From Litoditis marina (taxonomy: Eukaryota > Nematoda > Chromadorea > Rhabditida > Rhabditidae): DNA of 64,000 nucleotides. The translations under genes and the position numbers were made by a program. The notes beneath the pieces were generated by a model. The model worked only from the letters and a program-made list of their open reading frames with translations, was not told where the DNA came from and searched no databases. Each line of letters starts with the position of its first letter. Position 1 is the stretch's first letter. This document shows, in pieces, positions 1 to 12,639 of this stretch. The stretch spans positions 16,333,920-16,397,919 of the forward strand of contig OZ038435.1 of the NCBI GenBank assembly GCA_964036275.1, in the 5' to 3' direction.

Positions 1-1215
1 AGCGTAGGTTGTCCTACAACAAATGTTGACGTAGTTGTAAAGCCTGTTAACGTATGTTGCCCTAAAATGTTCACGTAATTATAAGGTCTGCTAACGTATG
101 TTGGCCTGCAAAAATGTTTACGTAGTTGTAAGGCCTGCCTACGTATGCTGTTCTACAAAAACGTCCACGTAATTGTAGGACCTACAAATATGTTCATGTA
201 GTTGTAAGGCCTGCCAAAGTATGTTGTCCTAGAAATGTTCACGTAATTGTAAGGCCTGCTAACGTATGTTAGGCTGCAAAAGATGATCACGTAATTGTAA
301 GGCCTGCCAACGTCTGTTAGCCTGCAAAATATGTTCACGTAATTGTAAGGCCTGCCAAAGTGTGTGTTCTGCACAAAATGTTTACGTAAGTGTAACGACT
401 GCCAATGTATGTTAGCCTGCAGAAAATGTTCACGTAGTTGTAAGGCCTGCTAACGTATGTTAGCCTGCAAAAGATGATCACGTAATTGTAAGGCCTGCCA
501 ACGTCTGTTAGCCTGCAAAATATGTTCACGTAATTGTAAGGCCTGCCAAAGTGTAGTGTTCTGCACAAAATGTTTACGTAAGTGTAACGACTGCCAATGT
601 ATGTTAGCCTACAGAAAATGTTCACGTTGTTGTAAGGCCTGCCAACGTATGTTAGCCTGCAGAAAGTGTTCACGTTATTGTAAGGCCTGCCAACGTATGT
701 TAGCCTGCAGAAAGTGTTCACGTTATTGTAAGGCCTGCCAACGTATGTTAGCCTGCAGAAAGTGTTCACGTTATTGTAAGGCCTGCCAACGTCTGTTAGC
801 CTGCAAAATATGTCCACGTAATTGTAAGACCTGCCAACGTATGTTAGCCTGCAGAAAATGTTCACATTATTGAAAGGCCTGCCAGCGAATTTTGTTAATA
901 TTAACGCGTGCTAATGGCCTGCCAAAGAAGTTCACGTATTTGTAAGACCTGCCAACGTATGTTAGCCTGCAGAAAATGTTCACGTTATTGTGGGGCCTGC
1001 CAGCGAGTTTTGTTGAAGTTAACACGTGCTAACTTACTGCTAGAATGTTTCACGTTTTTTGAGGCCTGCCCACGTCTTTCCTTAAACGTGCTTACTTACT
1101 CCTGAAATGTTTTACGTATTGTAAGGCCTGCCAACGTACTTCGTTGAATTTAACACGTGCCAACTTACTGCTAAAATGTTTCACCTTTTTTGTAAGGCCT
1201 GCCAACGTAGTTCGT
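1..1215. repeat. 48-bp minisatellite array, block A
   Basis: Tandem units built on a CACGTAATTGTAAGGCCTGC core alternate with a segment like AACGTATGTTAGCCTGC. In the best-preserved stretch (about 640-800) the period is 48 bp. The start is more diverged and the end grades into units containing TTGAATTTAACACGTGCCAAC. Open frames on both strands are short and follow the repeat, so I see no gene. Much of this block reappears at about 13030-13890. Confidence 0.85.
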
Positions 1216-2262
1216 TGAGGTAGTAAAACATGCGTTATCGTTACAAGCTGCCAAACATGGCTGACTATGATCTGTGTTTTACATAGCAAGGATGTGGTCG
1301 TTATTATAATTGCTAATTACGCTGCCCCACAGTGCCTATGGCACAGTAAACGCCAGCTATGCACACCTTCATTTGGCTACGCGCTAAGTTTCACGATCTT
1401 GATGGACTCTTCATGTAGATAGTTTTATCAAACTTCACAGAGACATACATGATAAGTTTCTCTACCAGATAATGATTGATTTGTTGTGTTCAAGTTAAAA
1501 CTGTTTGGTGCAGTCCGGCCTAAACAATAAGGTACTAACATTTTTCATATTGACTTACACAAGAAATGAGTATTATTTCCTTTTTCATAAGAGAGTTTTG
1601 AGTTACATGCCTTTTATTTTATGGAAAAATGTTTAAAACTGACTGAACACGAGCATTTTTACTGAAAATTTGCGGCCTTTTTCGTGAAAAACAACTCGTG
1701 ACGCACGACTCAATCATTATAACAAGAATTTGAGGAAATTTTTAGAAAGAAGAGGTTTCAGGCAAGGGAGAGAAACAAACTTCAACTGATAACGTCACAA
1801 TTGACATGAGTTACGACTCAGTTTTCAAGGCGTGTCAAAATGGTGAAACCGGAAATTTTTAAAAGAGAGCCAGTTTCTCAAAAACTACGAAGTTTAGGAA
1901 TTTAGAAGTTTTTCCATTGGAAAGATGAGACCTTCTTACTTTGTAGTCCATCAAATTATTTTTATATTAAATACTTTCTAATACTAAGGTTTCTAATCAT
2001 ACAGAGCTTTGATTAGCGCGTCAAATGTCATTCTGATCGAAAACTCAACAAGCAATGAGTTGTATTCAATTATTTTTATGATATTCGAATAGCTCTCTTA
2101 ATGTAGATACGAAACAAAAAAAAGTTTTTTGGAATATATGAATTTTTAAGCAAGTTATGGCATTTTTCCTGAAATGGAGCTCCGCATCGTTGAACAATGT
2201 GCAACGTTGTACAGCGTGCAACGTTTTCTTTACAATTACGATTGTATATGACCCCAAGGGGA
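1216..2262. repeat. Core module copy 1 (about 1 kb)
   Basis: This block is largely shared with 3591-4592, 11165-12214, 13891-14920 and 19196-20253. Landmarks in order are a segment around ACATGGCTGACTATGAT, CTATGGCACAGTAAACGCCAG, TTTGGTGCAGTCCGG, a GATTAGCGCGTCAAAT box and an AGATACGAATCAAAAAA box. A copy-specific cassette and a TATA-like box follow at the end. The copy-1 cassette has GTGCAACGTT at 2199 and 2216, a 17-bp spacing. No open frame is conserved across all copies. Confidence 0.8.
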
Positions 2263-2283
2263 CTAGACGCCTGCGGCGTCTAG
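2263..2283. other. Conserved 21-nt hairpin, copy 1
   Basis: CTAGACGCC, a 3-nt TGC loop, then GGCGTCTAG form a perfect 9-bp stem. It sits about a dozen bases after TTGTATATG. The same 21 bases occur six times in the window. Confidence 0.85.
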
Positions 2284-2689
2284 CAGTTGTAAATCTTGTA
2301 TATTACTTGTAAAATTCTGTACAAAACGATACCAAACATGACTATGCTCCGTTATACCAAGCCCTTGCCATGCCCGCGTGTTCAGCATGGGCAAATACGA
2401 TAACATTCGTTGTCCAATTTTTGTACTGTAAAGCCTACTTTTAAAAAAATTGTCGCGTCACGTGCACGCGCGCGTTTTTTTTTTTGATAATTTGAATCGA
2501 CATTAGCACAAGCAGTTACGATCACACCAGTTCGCCGAATTCTGTACTGTAAAACCTACTTTAAACTTTTGTCGCGTCGCGTGCACGCGCGCGCGCTCTG
2601 TCAAAATGTATAATTGTGTTTAGCATGAGCACGGACAACTACATTTGTTCGCCACTGATTTTGTTGCCACTATTGCTTACCATTGACCT
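2284..2689. repeat. Degenerate CpG-box units
   Basis: Two CpG-rich boxes of the GTCGCGTCxCGTGCACGCGC type (near 2452 and 2571) lie in AT-rich filler with GTTCGCC and GTACTGTAAA(A/G)CCTACTT segments. This is a short version of the arrays at 4690 and 15060. No gene is visible. Confidence 0.7.
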
Positions 2690-3590
2690 GCCAAAGAGTT
2701 TCACGTATGTGAAAAGCCTGCCAGATTACTTCGTTGACAATAACGCATGCCTATGTCCTGCCAAAGAGTTCCGTGGCTGTAATGCCTGCCAACACAATTT
2801 TTTTGACAACAACCCGTGCTCCTACAGAACGTGTTCACGTAGCTGTCAGGCCTGCGAACCTATGTCATCCTGCGAAAAGTGTTTACGTTGTTGTAAGGCC
2901 TGCGAACCTATGTTATCCTGCAAAAAATGTCCACGTATTTGTAAGGCCTGCGAAAAATGTTCACGTAGTTGTAAGGCCTGCGAAAAATGTTCACGTAGTT
3001 GTAAGGCCTGCAAACCTATGTTATCCTGCAAAAAATATTCACGTAGCTGTAAGGCCTGCGAACCTATGTTATCCTGCGAAAAATGTCCACGTAGTCATAA
3101 GGCCTGCGAAAAATGTTCACGTAGTTGTAAGGCCTGCGAAAAATGTTCACGTAGTTGTAAGGCCTGCGAAAAATGTTAACGTAGTTGTATGGCCTGCGAA
3201 AAATGTTCACGTAGTTGTAAGGCCTGCGAAAATTGTTCACGTAGTTGTAAGGCCTGCGAAAAATGTTCACGTAGTTGTAAGGCCTGCGAAAAATGTTCAC
3301 GTAGTTGTAAGGCTTGCGAACCTATGTTCTCCTGCAAAAATTGTTCACGTAGTTGTAAGGCCTGCGAAAATTGTTCACGTAGTTGTAAGACCTGCGAAAA
3401 ATGTTCACGTAGTTGTAAGGCCTGCGAAAAATGTTCACGTAGTTGTAAGGCCTGCAAAAAATGTCCACGTAGTTGTAAGGCCTGCGAAAAATGTTCACGT
3501 AGTTGTAAGGCCTGCGGAAAATGTTCACGTAGTTGTAAGACCTGCGAAAAATGTCCACGTAGTTGTAATGCCTGCTAGTTGTAATGCTTG
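2690..3590. repeat. 30/48-bp minisatellite array, block B
   Basis: Tandem 30-bp units (CACGTAGTTGTAAGGCCTGC plus GAAAAATGTT) alternate with 48-bp units that carry an extra CTTATGTTATCCTGC-like insert. Several frames on both strands stay open because both periods are multiples of three. I treat this as non-coding satellite. Confidence 0.85.
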
Positions 3591-4592
3591 CCAAACATGG
3601 CTGACTATGATTTGTGTTTTACATAGCACGGATGTGGTAGTTATTATAATTGCTAATTACGCTGCCCCATTTTGCCTATGGCACAGTAAACGCCAGCTAT
3701 GCACACCTACATTTGGTTACGCCGAGTTTCACGATCTTGATGGACTCTTCATGAAGATAATTCCATCAAATTTTACAGGGACATGCATGATAATTTTCTC
3801 TATCAGATGATATTTTATTTGTTGTAGTTGAGTCAAAACTGTTTGGTGCAGTCCGGCCTGAACAATAAGGTACTAACATTTTTTCTGTTGACTTTCACGA
3901 GTGATGAGTGTTATTTTCTCATTTTAAATTCAGTTTTGAGTAATATGCCGTTCAGTTCATGAAAAAATGTTGAAAACTGACTGAACACGAGCATAATTAG
4001 TGAAAAATTGCGGCCTTTTTCGTGAAAAATAGCTTCCTACGCACGACTCGAAGATTATAACAAAAATTTGTTAACATTTTCAGAAAGAAGAGGTTTTAGG
4101 AAAGGGGCAGAAACAAATTTTCACTGATAACGTCACAATTGGCATGAGCTACGACTCAAGTTACACGGCGTGTCAAAATGGTGAAACGGGAAAATGTTGA
4201 TACACGCTCAGTAACTCAAAAACTACAACGTTTCAGTTATCAAATGTTATCTCATTCGAGAGAGAAGACCTTTTTACGTAGTAGTCTCTCAAACTATTCT
4301 GTTATTTGAAACGTTCTAATACTAATTTTTATAATCAAACAGAGCTGTGATTAGCGCGTCAAATACCATACTGGCCTCGAAATCAAGTATACATTATTTA
4401 CATGGAAATATTATTATGATATTCGAATAGATTAGTCAATGTAGATACGAATCAAAAAAAAGTTTTCCGAAAAATATTAAGTTTAAAGCATATTCTCGCA
4501 ATTTTTTTCTGTGATGCGTCTTAAAATCGGATGCGTCTTAAATTCTGATGCGTCTTAAAAGGGTGACAATTGCATTGTATATACGGGTGGGG
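3591..4592. repeat. Core module copy 2
   Basis: Same landmarks as copy 1. Its cassette is three direct repeats of GATGCGTCTTAAA at 4513, 4530 and 4547, an exact 17-bp period. These end about 15 bp before TTGCATTGTATATA. Confidence 0.8.
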
Positions 4593-4613
4593 ACTAGACG
4601 CCTGCGGCGTCTA
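4593..4613. other. Conserved 21-nt hairpin, copy 2
   Basis: Identical in all 21 positions to copy 1. It follows GCATTGTATATACGGGTGGGGA. Confidence 0.85.
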
Positions 4614-4689
4614 GCAGTTGTAAATCTTGTATATTTCTTGTAAAATTCTGTACAATACGATACCAAACATGACTATTATCCGTTATACC

Positions 4690-5450
4690 AAGCCCGTGCC
4701 ATGGGTTTGCAAAATATCGACTTTCTCATGGCAATTTTCTCATATTTGAATAGTTTTTAGCATCAACAGGTACGATTACACTTGTTCGCCATATTTCGTA
4801 CTGTAAAACCTACTTTGGATTTTTTGTCGCGTCGCGTGCGCGCGCGCGCGTTTTGTTAAAATCCATAGATGTGTTTAGCATGCGCACGTACAACTACATT
4901 TGTTTGCCAATTTTCTTAATGTATTACCTAATTTGAATTTTTTGTCGCGTCGCGTGCACGCGCGCGCGTTTTCATGAAATTTATAGTTGTGTTGAGCATG
5001 CACACGTACAATTACACTTGTTCGCCAAATTTCGTATTGTAAAACCTAATTTGAATTTTTTGTCGCGTCGCGTGCGCGCGCGCGTTTAGTTGAAATGAAC
5101 AATTGTGTCTAGCATGGGTAGGTACGATCACACTTGTTCGCCAAATTTCGTATTGTAAAACCTATTTTGAATTTTTTGTCGCGTCGCGTGCACGCGCGCG
5201 CGTTTTGTTGCAAGTTATAGTTGTATTTAGCATGAGCACGTACAACTACATTTGTTTGCCGAATTTCGTATTGTAAAACCTATTTTGACTTTTTTGTCGC
5301 GTCGCGTGCACGCGCGCGCGTTTTGTTGCAAGTTATAGTTGTGTTTAGCATGAGCACGTTTAACTACATTTGTTGGCCAATTTTAGTACAACAAAACCTA
5401 GTTTGAAATTTTTGTCGCGTCGCGTGCACGCGCGCGCAAGTTTTATTAAG
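4690..5450. repeat. CpG-box array, six units of about 118 bp
   Basis: Six CpG boxes (GTCGCGTCGCGTGCACGCGC type, near 4825, 4942, 5063, 5179, 5298 and 5419) are separated by about 118 bp. The filler contains TAGCATG.GCACGTACAA, TTGTTYGCCAA and TATTGTAAAACCTA. No gene is visible. Confidence 0.85.
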
Positions 5451-5489
5451 CAGTATTTATATAGTCTCTTATTTAAATTTTTATTTGGC

Positions 5490-5678
5490 ACGAACATATA
5501 ATGAAGTGTTGGAACGCGAGCTGTATCATACCGTAGTTATATTCCACACAGTGCCTTTTTTATGTGCGCGCTCTCTCACAGCACCATTTTCTCGAATGGT
5601 GCGGCAGAATTTGCTTAAAGTGCAAACGACGCAGAATGATGACAGCGGGTGACAATAGCATTGTATATAGGAAGGGGA
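5490..5678. repeat. Cassette and TATA segment, copy 3
   Basis: The hairpin-proximal end of a module without the 1-kb core. It includes GTGCGCGCTCTCTCACA, an 8-bp inverted repeat (GCACCATT...AATGGTGC, 5581-5602) and TAGCATTGTATATAGG. The closest relative is 17371-17630, but the last 60 bp before the TATA differ between the two. Confidence 0.7.
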
Positions 5679-5699
5679 CTAGACGCCTGCGGCGTCTAG
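5679..5699. other. Conserved 21-nt hairpin, copy 3
   Basis: Same 9-bp stem and TGC loop as the other copies. Sequence about 15 bp further downstream has diverged from copies 1 and 2, whereas the hairpin has not. Confidence 0.85.
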
Positions 5700-5979
5700 C
5701 AGTTATAAACATTGTAGATCACAAAATTTGCTATAGAATGATACCAAACACGACTATATTGTATTTTATCAAACAATTTCATTTTCCTGCGTGCCATTGC
5801 ATGAATGTGATATTTACGCCTGCCGACGTATTTTTTGCCTTCACTGCGGGCAAACGGCCTGTCGAACAATTTTACGCAATCTATACGCTTTCCAACGTAC
5901 AATGTTTACTGCCTAAGACCTGCCAAAAAAACTGTCGCGCGCGCTTTTCTCGTAATTTTGAATAGTATTTGACGTTATC

Positions 5980-7345
5980 AGATACTACTACACTCTACGC
6001 CGAATTTGGAACGATTTCATCCACTCTGAAAAAAACTGTCGCGTCGCGTGCAGCGCGCGCTATTTTATTAAAATTTGACTTGTATTTGACGTAAGAAGAT
6101 ACTACCACACTCGTACGCCAAATTTGGTACGATTTTATCCACTTTGTAAAAACTGTCGCGTCGCGTGCAGCGCGCGCGTTCTTTCGAAAATATAAATTGT
6201 ATTTGAGGTTATCAAATAATACCACACTCGTACGCCAAATTTGGTGCGATTTCATCCACTGTGTAAAAACTGTCGCGTCGCGTGCAGCGCGCGTTTTTTC
6301 TAAAATACGAATTGTGTTTGACGTTATCAAATACTACCACACTCGTACGCCAAATTTCGTACAATTTGATCCACTCTGAAAAAACTGTCGCGTCGCGTGC
6401 AGCGCGCGCGTTCTCTCGAAAATATAAATTGTATTTGACGTTATCGAATAATACCACACTCGTACGCCAAATTTGGTGCGATTTCATCCACTGTCGAAAA
6501 ACTGTCGCGTCGCGTGCAGCGCGCGCGTTTTTTCGAAAATACGAATTGTTTTTGACGTTATCAAATACTACCACACTCGTACGCCAAATTTCGTACGATT
6601 TGATCCACTCTGAAAAAACTGTCGCGTCGCGTGCAGCGCGCGCGTTCTCTCGAAAATATAAATTGTATTTGACGTTATCGAATAATACCACACTCGTACG
6701 CCAAATTTGGTGCGATTTCATCCACTGTCGAAAAACTGTCGCGTCGCGTGCAGCGCGCGCGTTTTTTCGAAAATACGAATTGTTTTTGACGTTATCAAAT
6801 ACTACCACACTCGTACGCCAAATTTCGTACGATTTGATCCACTCTGAAAAAACTGTCGCGTCGCGTGCAGCGCGCGCTATTTCAATGAAATTTGAATTGT
6901 ATTCGACGTTAGAAGATACTACCACACTTGAACGCCAAATTTGGTACGATTTTATCCACATTGTAAAAACTGTCGCGTCGCGTGCAGCGCGCGCTATTCT
7001 ATCAAAATTTGAATTGTATTTGACGTTATCAAATCATACCACACCCGTACGCCAATTTTGGTGCGATTTCATCCACTCTGTAAAAACTGTCGCGTCGCGT
7101 GCAGCGCGCGCGTTGTTTTCGAAAATATGAATCGTATTTGACGTTATCAATAACTACCACACTCGCACGCCAAATTTGGTACGATTTCATTCACTTTGAG
7201 AAAACTGTCGCATCGCGTACAGCGCGCGCGTTTTTTCGAAAATGTGAATTGTATTTCACTTTAACAAATACTACCACACTCGCACGCCAAATTTGGTACG
7301 ATTTCATCCACTTTGAAAAAACTGTCGCGTTGCGAGCACGCGCGC
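5980..7345. repeat. CpG-box array, twelve units of about 117 bp (CAGCGCG subtype)
   Basis: Twelve units have the box GTCGCGTCGCGTGCAGCGCGCG, with GTGCAGCGC in place of the GTGCACGCGC used elsewhere. The filler contains TACCACACTCGTACGCCAAATTT and TTTGACGTTATC. Units pair into a roughly 234-bp dimer, and two adjacent dimers (about 6367-6834) look almost identical, pointing to recent local amplification. Frames of 200-280 codons on both strands are repeat artefacts. Confidence 0.85.
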
Positions 7346-7445
7346 GCGTTATTTTATTGTGAATTTTTCTATATCTGGAATGTTTATCAAATTTCGACTA
7401 TTTTGAAAAAAAATTATTCAAAAACATTAAGTTTGAATGCGGAAA

Positions 7446-10400
7446 GTTGAAAAGTTTTAAAACCTGTGAAAAATTTTCACGTAGTTGTAAGGCCTACGAA
7501 AAATGTTCACGTAGTTGTAAGGCCTGCGAACTTAGGTTATCCTGCGAAAAAAGTTCACATAGTTGTAAGGCCTGCGAACTTATGTTATCCTGCCAAAAAT
7601 GTTCACATAGTTGTAAGGTCTGCGAACTTATGTTATCCTGCGAAAAATGTTCACGTAGTTGTAAGGCCTGCGAACTTATGTTATCCTGCGAAAAATGTTC
7701 ACGTAGTTGTAAGGCCTGCGAACTTATGTTATCCTGCAAAAAATGTTCACGTAGTTGTAAGGCCTGCGAAAAATGTTCACGTAGTTGTAAGGTCTGCGAA
7801 AAATGATCACGTAGTTGTAAGGCCTGCGAAAAATGTTCACGTAGTTGTAAGGCGTGCGACCTTATGTTATCCTGCAAAAAATGTTCACATAGTTGTAAGG
7901 CCTGCGAACTTATGTTATCCTGCGAAAAATGTTCACGTAGTTGTAAGGCCTGCGAACTTATGTTATCCTGCAAAAAATGTTCACGTAGTTGTAAGGCCTG
8001 CGAAAAATGTTCACGTAGTTGTAAGGCCTGCGAAAAAGGTTCACGTAGTTGTAAGGTCTGCGAAAAATGATCACGTAGTTGTAAGGTCTGCGAAAAATGA
8101 TCACGTAGTTGTAAGGCCTGCGAACTTATGTTATCCTGCGAAAAATGTTCACATAGTTGTAAGGCCTGCGAACTTATGTTATCCTGCGAAAAATGTTCAC
8201 GTAGTTGTAAGACCTGCGAAAAATGATCACGTAGTTGTAAGGCCTGCGAAAAAGGTTCACGTAGTTGTAAGGTCTGCGAAAAATGTTCACGTAGTTGTAA
8301 GGTCTGCGAAAAATGATCACGTAGTTGTAAGGCCTGCGAACTTATGTTATCCTGCGAAAAATGTTCACATAGTTGTAAGGCCTGCGAACTTATGTTATCC
8401 TGCGAAAAATGTTCACGTAGTTGTAAGACCTGCGAAAAATGATCACGTAGTTGTAAGGCCTGCGAAAAATGTTCACGTAGTTGTAAGGCGTGCGACCTTA
8501 TGTTATCCTGCAAAAAATGTTCACATAGTTGTAAGGCCTGCGAACTTATGTTATCCTGCGAAAAATGTTCACGTAGTTGTAAGGCCTGCGAACTTATGTT
8601 ATCCTGCGAAAAATGTTCACGTAGTTGTAAGGCCTGCGAACTTATGTTATCCTGCGAAAAATGTTCACGTAGTTGTAAGGTCTGCGAAAAATGATCACGT
8701 AGTTGTAAGGCCTGCGAAAAATGTTCACGTAGTTGTAAGGCGTGCGACCTTATGTTATCCTGCAAAAAATGTTCACATAGTTGTAAGGCCTGCGAACTTA
8801 TGTTATCCTGCGAAAAATGTTCACGTAGTTGTAAGGCCTGCGAACTTATGTTATCCTGCGAAAAATGTTCACGTAGTTGTAAGACCTGCGAAAAATGATC
8901 ACGTAGTTGTAAGGCCTGCGAAAAAGGTTCACGTAGTTGTAAGGTCTGCGAAAAATGTTCACGTAGTTGTAAGACCTGCGAAAAATGATCACGTAGTTGT
9001 AAGGCCTGCGAAAAAGGTTCACGTAGTTGTAAGGCCTGCGAAAAAGGTTCACGTAGTTGTAAGGTCTGCGAAAAATGATCACGTAGTTGTAAGGTCTGCG
9101 AAAAATGATCACGTAGTTGTAAGGCCTGCGAACTTATGTTATCCTGCGAAAAATGTTCACATAGTTGTAAGGCCTGCGAACTTATGTTATCCTGCGAAAA
9201 ATGTTCACGTAGTTGTAAGACCTGCGAAAAATGATCACGTAGTTGTAAGGCCTGCGAAAAAGGTTCACGTAGTTGTAAGGTCTGCGAAAAATGTTCACGT
9301 AGTTGTAAGGTCTGCGAAAAATGATCACGTAGTTGTAAGGCCTGCGAACTTATGTTATCCTGCGAAAAATGTTCACATAGTTGTAAGGCCTGCGAACTTA
9401 TGTTATCCTGCGAAAAATGTTCACGTAGTTGTAAGACCTGCGAAAAATGATCACGTAGTTGTAAGGCCTGCGAAAAATGTTCACGTAGTTGTAAGGCGTG
9501 CGACCTTATGTTATCCTGCAAAAAATGTTCACATAGTTGTAAGGCCTGCGAACTTATGTTATCCTGCGAAAAATGTTCACGTAGTTGTAAGGCCTGCGAA
9601 CTTATGTTATCCTGCGAAAAATGTTCACGTAGTTGTAAGGCCTGCGAACTTATGTTATCCTGCGAAAAATGTTCACGTAGTTGTAAGGTCTGCGAAAAAT
9701 GATCACGTAGTTGTAAGGCCTGCGAACTTATGTTATCCTGCGAAAAATGTTCACATAGTTGTAAGGCCTGCGAACTTATGTTATCCTGCGAAAAATGTTC
9801 ACGTAGTTGTAAGACCTGCGAAAAATGATCACGTAGTTGTAAGGCCTGCGAAAAATGTTCACGTAGTTGTAAGGCGTGCGACCTTATGTTATCCTGCAAA
9901 AAATGTTCACATAGTTGTAAGGCCTGCGAACTTATGTTATCCTGCGAAAAATGTTCACGTAGTTGTAAGGCCTGCGAACTTATGTTATCCTGCGAAAAAT
10001 GTTCACGTAGTTGTAAGGCCTGCGAACTTATGTTATCCTGCGAAAAATGTTCACGTAGTTGTAAGACCTGCGAAAAATGATCACGTAGTTGTAAGGCCTG
10101 CGAAAAATGTTCACGTAGTTGTAAGGCGTGCGACCTTATGTTATCCTGCAAAAAATGTTCACATAGTTGTAAGGCCTGCGAACTTATGTTATCCTGCGAA
10201 AAATGTTCACATAGTTGTAAGGCCTGCGAACTTATGTTATCCTGCGAAAAATGTTCACGTAGTTGTAAGACCTGCGAAAAATGATCACGTAGTTGTAAGG
10301 CCTGCGAAAAATGTTCACGTAGTTGTAAGGCGTGCGACCTTATGTTATCCTGCAAAAAATGTTCACATAGTTGTAAGGCCTGCGAACTTATGTTATCCTG

Positions 10401-10905
10401 CAAAAAATGTTCACGTAGTTGTAAGGCCTGCGAACTTATGTTATCCTGCGAAAAATGTTCACGTAGTTGTAAGACCTGCGAAAAATGATCACGTAGTTGT
10501 AAGGCCTGCGAAAAATGTTCACGTAGTTGTAAGGCGTGCGACCTTATGTTATCCTGCAAAAAATGTTCACATAGTTGTAAGGCCTGCGAACTTATGTTAT
10601 CCTGCGAAAAATGTTCACGTAGTTGTAAGGCCTGCGAACTTATGTTATCCTGCGAAAAATGTTCACGTAGTTGTAAGGCCTGCGAACTTATGTTATCCTG
10701 CGAAAAATGTTCACATAGTTGTAAGGCCTGCGAACTTATGTTGTCCTGCGAAAAATGTTCACGTAGTTGAAGGGCCTGCGAAAAATGTTCACGTAGTTGT
10801 AAGGCCTGCGAACTTATGTTATCCTGCGAAAAAAGTTCACGTAGTTGTAAGGCCTGCGAACTTATGTTAACCTGCAAAAAACGTTCACGTAATTGTAAGG
10901 CCTGC
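7446..10905. repeat. Large 30/48-bp minisatellite array, block C (3.5 kb)
   Basis: The largest array in the window mixes 30-bp units (...TTGTAAGGCCTGCGAAAAATGTTCACGTAG...) and 48-bp units carrying CTTATGTTATCCTGC. Multi-unit blocks recur in the same order, giving a higher-order period of several hundred bases. One plus frame (7466-10870) and one minus frame (7494-10937) stay open for over 1,100 codons. No splice or promoter context and no non-repetitive protein segment supports translation. Confidence 0.9.
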
Positions 10906-11164
10906 CAACGTATTTTGTTAAATTTAACGCTTGCCAACTTACTACTAAAGAGTTAACTGTTTTTGTGGGGACAGCGAACGTATTTTGTTGATACAAACGC
11001 GTGTCATTGTACTGTCAAAAAGTTTACACGTATATGTGAGGCCTACACCATACTTTTTTTTGACGTTTTTGTAAGGCCTGCCAATGTATTTCGTTGAATT
11101 TAACACGTGCCAACTTACTGCTAAAATGTTTTACGTTTTTGTAAGGCCTGCCAACGTATTTCGC
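10906..11164. repeat. Diverged array edge
   Basis: Degenerate units with TTGAATTTAACACGTGCCAACTT and TTTTTGTAAGGCCTGCCAA form the transition from array block C into the next core module. No gene is visible. Confidence 0.6.
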
Positions 11165-12214
11165 TGAGGTTGTAAAACATGCGTTATCGTTACAAGCTGC
11201 CAAACATGGCTGACTATGATTTGTATTTTACATAGCGCGGATGTGGTAGTTATTTCAATTGCTAATTACGCTGCCCCATTTTGCCTATGGCACAGTAAAC
11301 GCCAGCTATGCACACCTACATTTGGTTACGCCAAGTTTCACGATCTTGATGGACTCTTCATGAAGATAATTCCATCAAATTCTACAGAGACATACATGAT
11401 AATTTTCTCTATCAGATAATATTTCATTTGTTGTATTTGAGTCAAAACTGTTTGGTGCAGTCCGGCCTGAACAATAAGGTACTAACATTTTTTCTATTGA
11501 CTTTTACGAGTGATTAGTGTTATTTTCTTTTTTTAAATTCAGTTTTGAGTAATAAGCCGTTCAGTTTATGAAAAAATATTGAAAACTGACTTAACACGAG
11601 CATTATTAGTGAAAAATTGCGGCTTTTTTCGTGAAAAACAGCTTCCTACGCACGACTCAAAGATTGTAACGAAAATTTGTTAACATTTTAAGAAAGAAGA
11701 GGTTTTAGGGAAGGGGGAGAAACACATTTTCACTGATAACGTCACAATTGGCATGAGTTACGACTCAAGTTACACGGCGTGTCAAAATGGTAAAACCGGA
11801 AATTTTCAAAAGAGGGCCAATTTCTCAAAAATTACCAAGTTCTAGAACTTAAATGTTTTTCCATTGGAAAGATAGGACTTTCTTATGTCTTAATCCTTCA
11901 AATAATTTTAATTTGAAACAACTTTCTCGCTCACTTTGATTAGAAACAGAACGTTTTGATTAGCGCGTCAAATATCACGTTTGTCAAAAACTCAACAATA
12001 CCACTATTGTATGGGAAATTTGGTGTGATAGTTAAATAGCTCTTTTAGTTTAGATACGAATCAAAAAAAAGTATTTTGAAAAATATCAATTTTGAAGCAA
12101 GTTCATGTGTTTTTTCTATTTCGGCTCGGCTGTCCCAGACGTCGGCTGTCCCACACGCGTGTCGGTCGGCCGTGACAAAAAAGACATATTGCATTGTATA
12201 TAAGAGGCTGGGGA
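11165..12214. repeat. Core module copy 3
   Basis: Its cassette has two 16-bp repeats of TCGGCTGTCCCANACG (12126 and 12142) followed by CGTGTCGGTCGGCCGTGAC, then TTGCATTGTATATAAGAGGC. An internal 67-codon frame starting at 11216 is also open in copy 2 but broken in copies 1, 4 and 5, so I do not call it a gene. Confidence 0.8.
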
Positions 12215-12235
12215 CTAGACGCCTGCGGCGTCTAG
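12215..12235. other. Conserved 21-nt hairpin, copy 4
   Basis: Identical to the other copies. Sequence beyond the first 10 bp downstream (CAGTTGTAAATC) is largely different from copies 1, 2, 5 and 6. Confidence 0.85.
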
Positions 12236-12639
12236 CAGTTGTAAATCATATAGATCACTCAAAAATTTCATGAAAAATGATACCGAATAGGCCTATATTG
12301 TGTTCCTTATAGTAAAAACATTGATTTGTGTCAACGGCATGCCAAAGAGCTTTATTTGTGTACAAATCCTGTCACCAAATTTTCTTGTAACGCGTGCTGT
12401 CAACGAATTTTGCGTAGTTGCAAGGTCTGCGAACGTGTGATGTTGAAGTTAACGCGTGTGCACTTACTGCTAAAATGTTTCCCGTTTTTGTAGAGCCTAC
12501 CCACGTATTTCATTAAATTTAAAGCGTGCTAACTTACTGCTTGAATTTTAACGTTTTTTGTAAAAACCTGCTCACGTATTTCGTTGAATTCAACACGGGA
12601 CTTATTGTACGTGCACAGCCTGACAAAGTGTTATTCCCT
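12236..12639. repeat. Degenerate repeat segment
   Basis: Poorly conserved units with GCCTGC, CGTATTTCGTT and TTACTGCTAAAATGTTTC segments, related to the 18246-19195 block. Nothing else is visible. Confidence 0.5.

Noticed and set aside
6212..7130. Arg/Ala-rich frames of 249-282 codons on both strands
   Set aside because: They track the roughly 117-bp repeat and overlap each other.
7466..10870. 1,134-codon plus frame as a giant repeat protein
   Set aside because: The opposite strand is open for as long, both arise from triplet-length repeats, and no non-repetitive flank, promoter or splice context supports translation.
7446..10905. CRISPR-like direct repeats
   Set aside because: The units are contiguous 30/48-bp repeats without unique spacers, in eukaryotic DNA.
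11216..11419. Conserved 67-codon frame in the core module
   Set aside because: Open only in copies 2 and 3; frameshifted or stopped in copies 1, 4 and 5.
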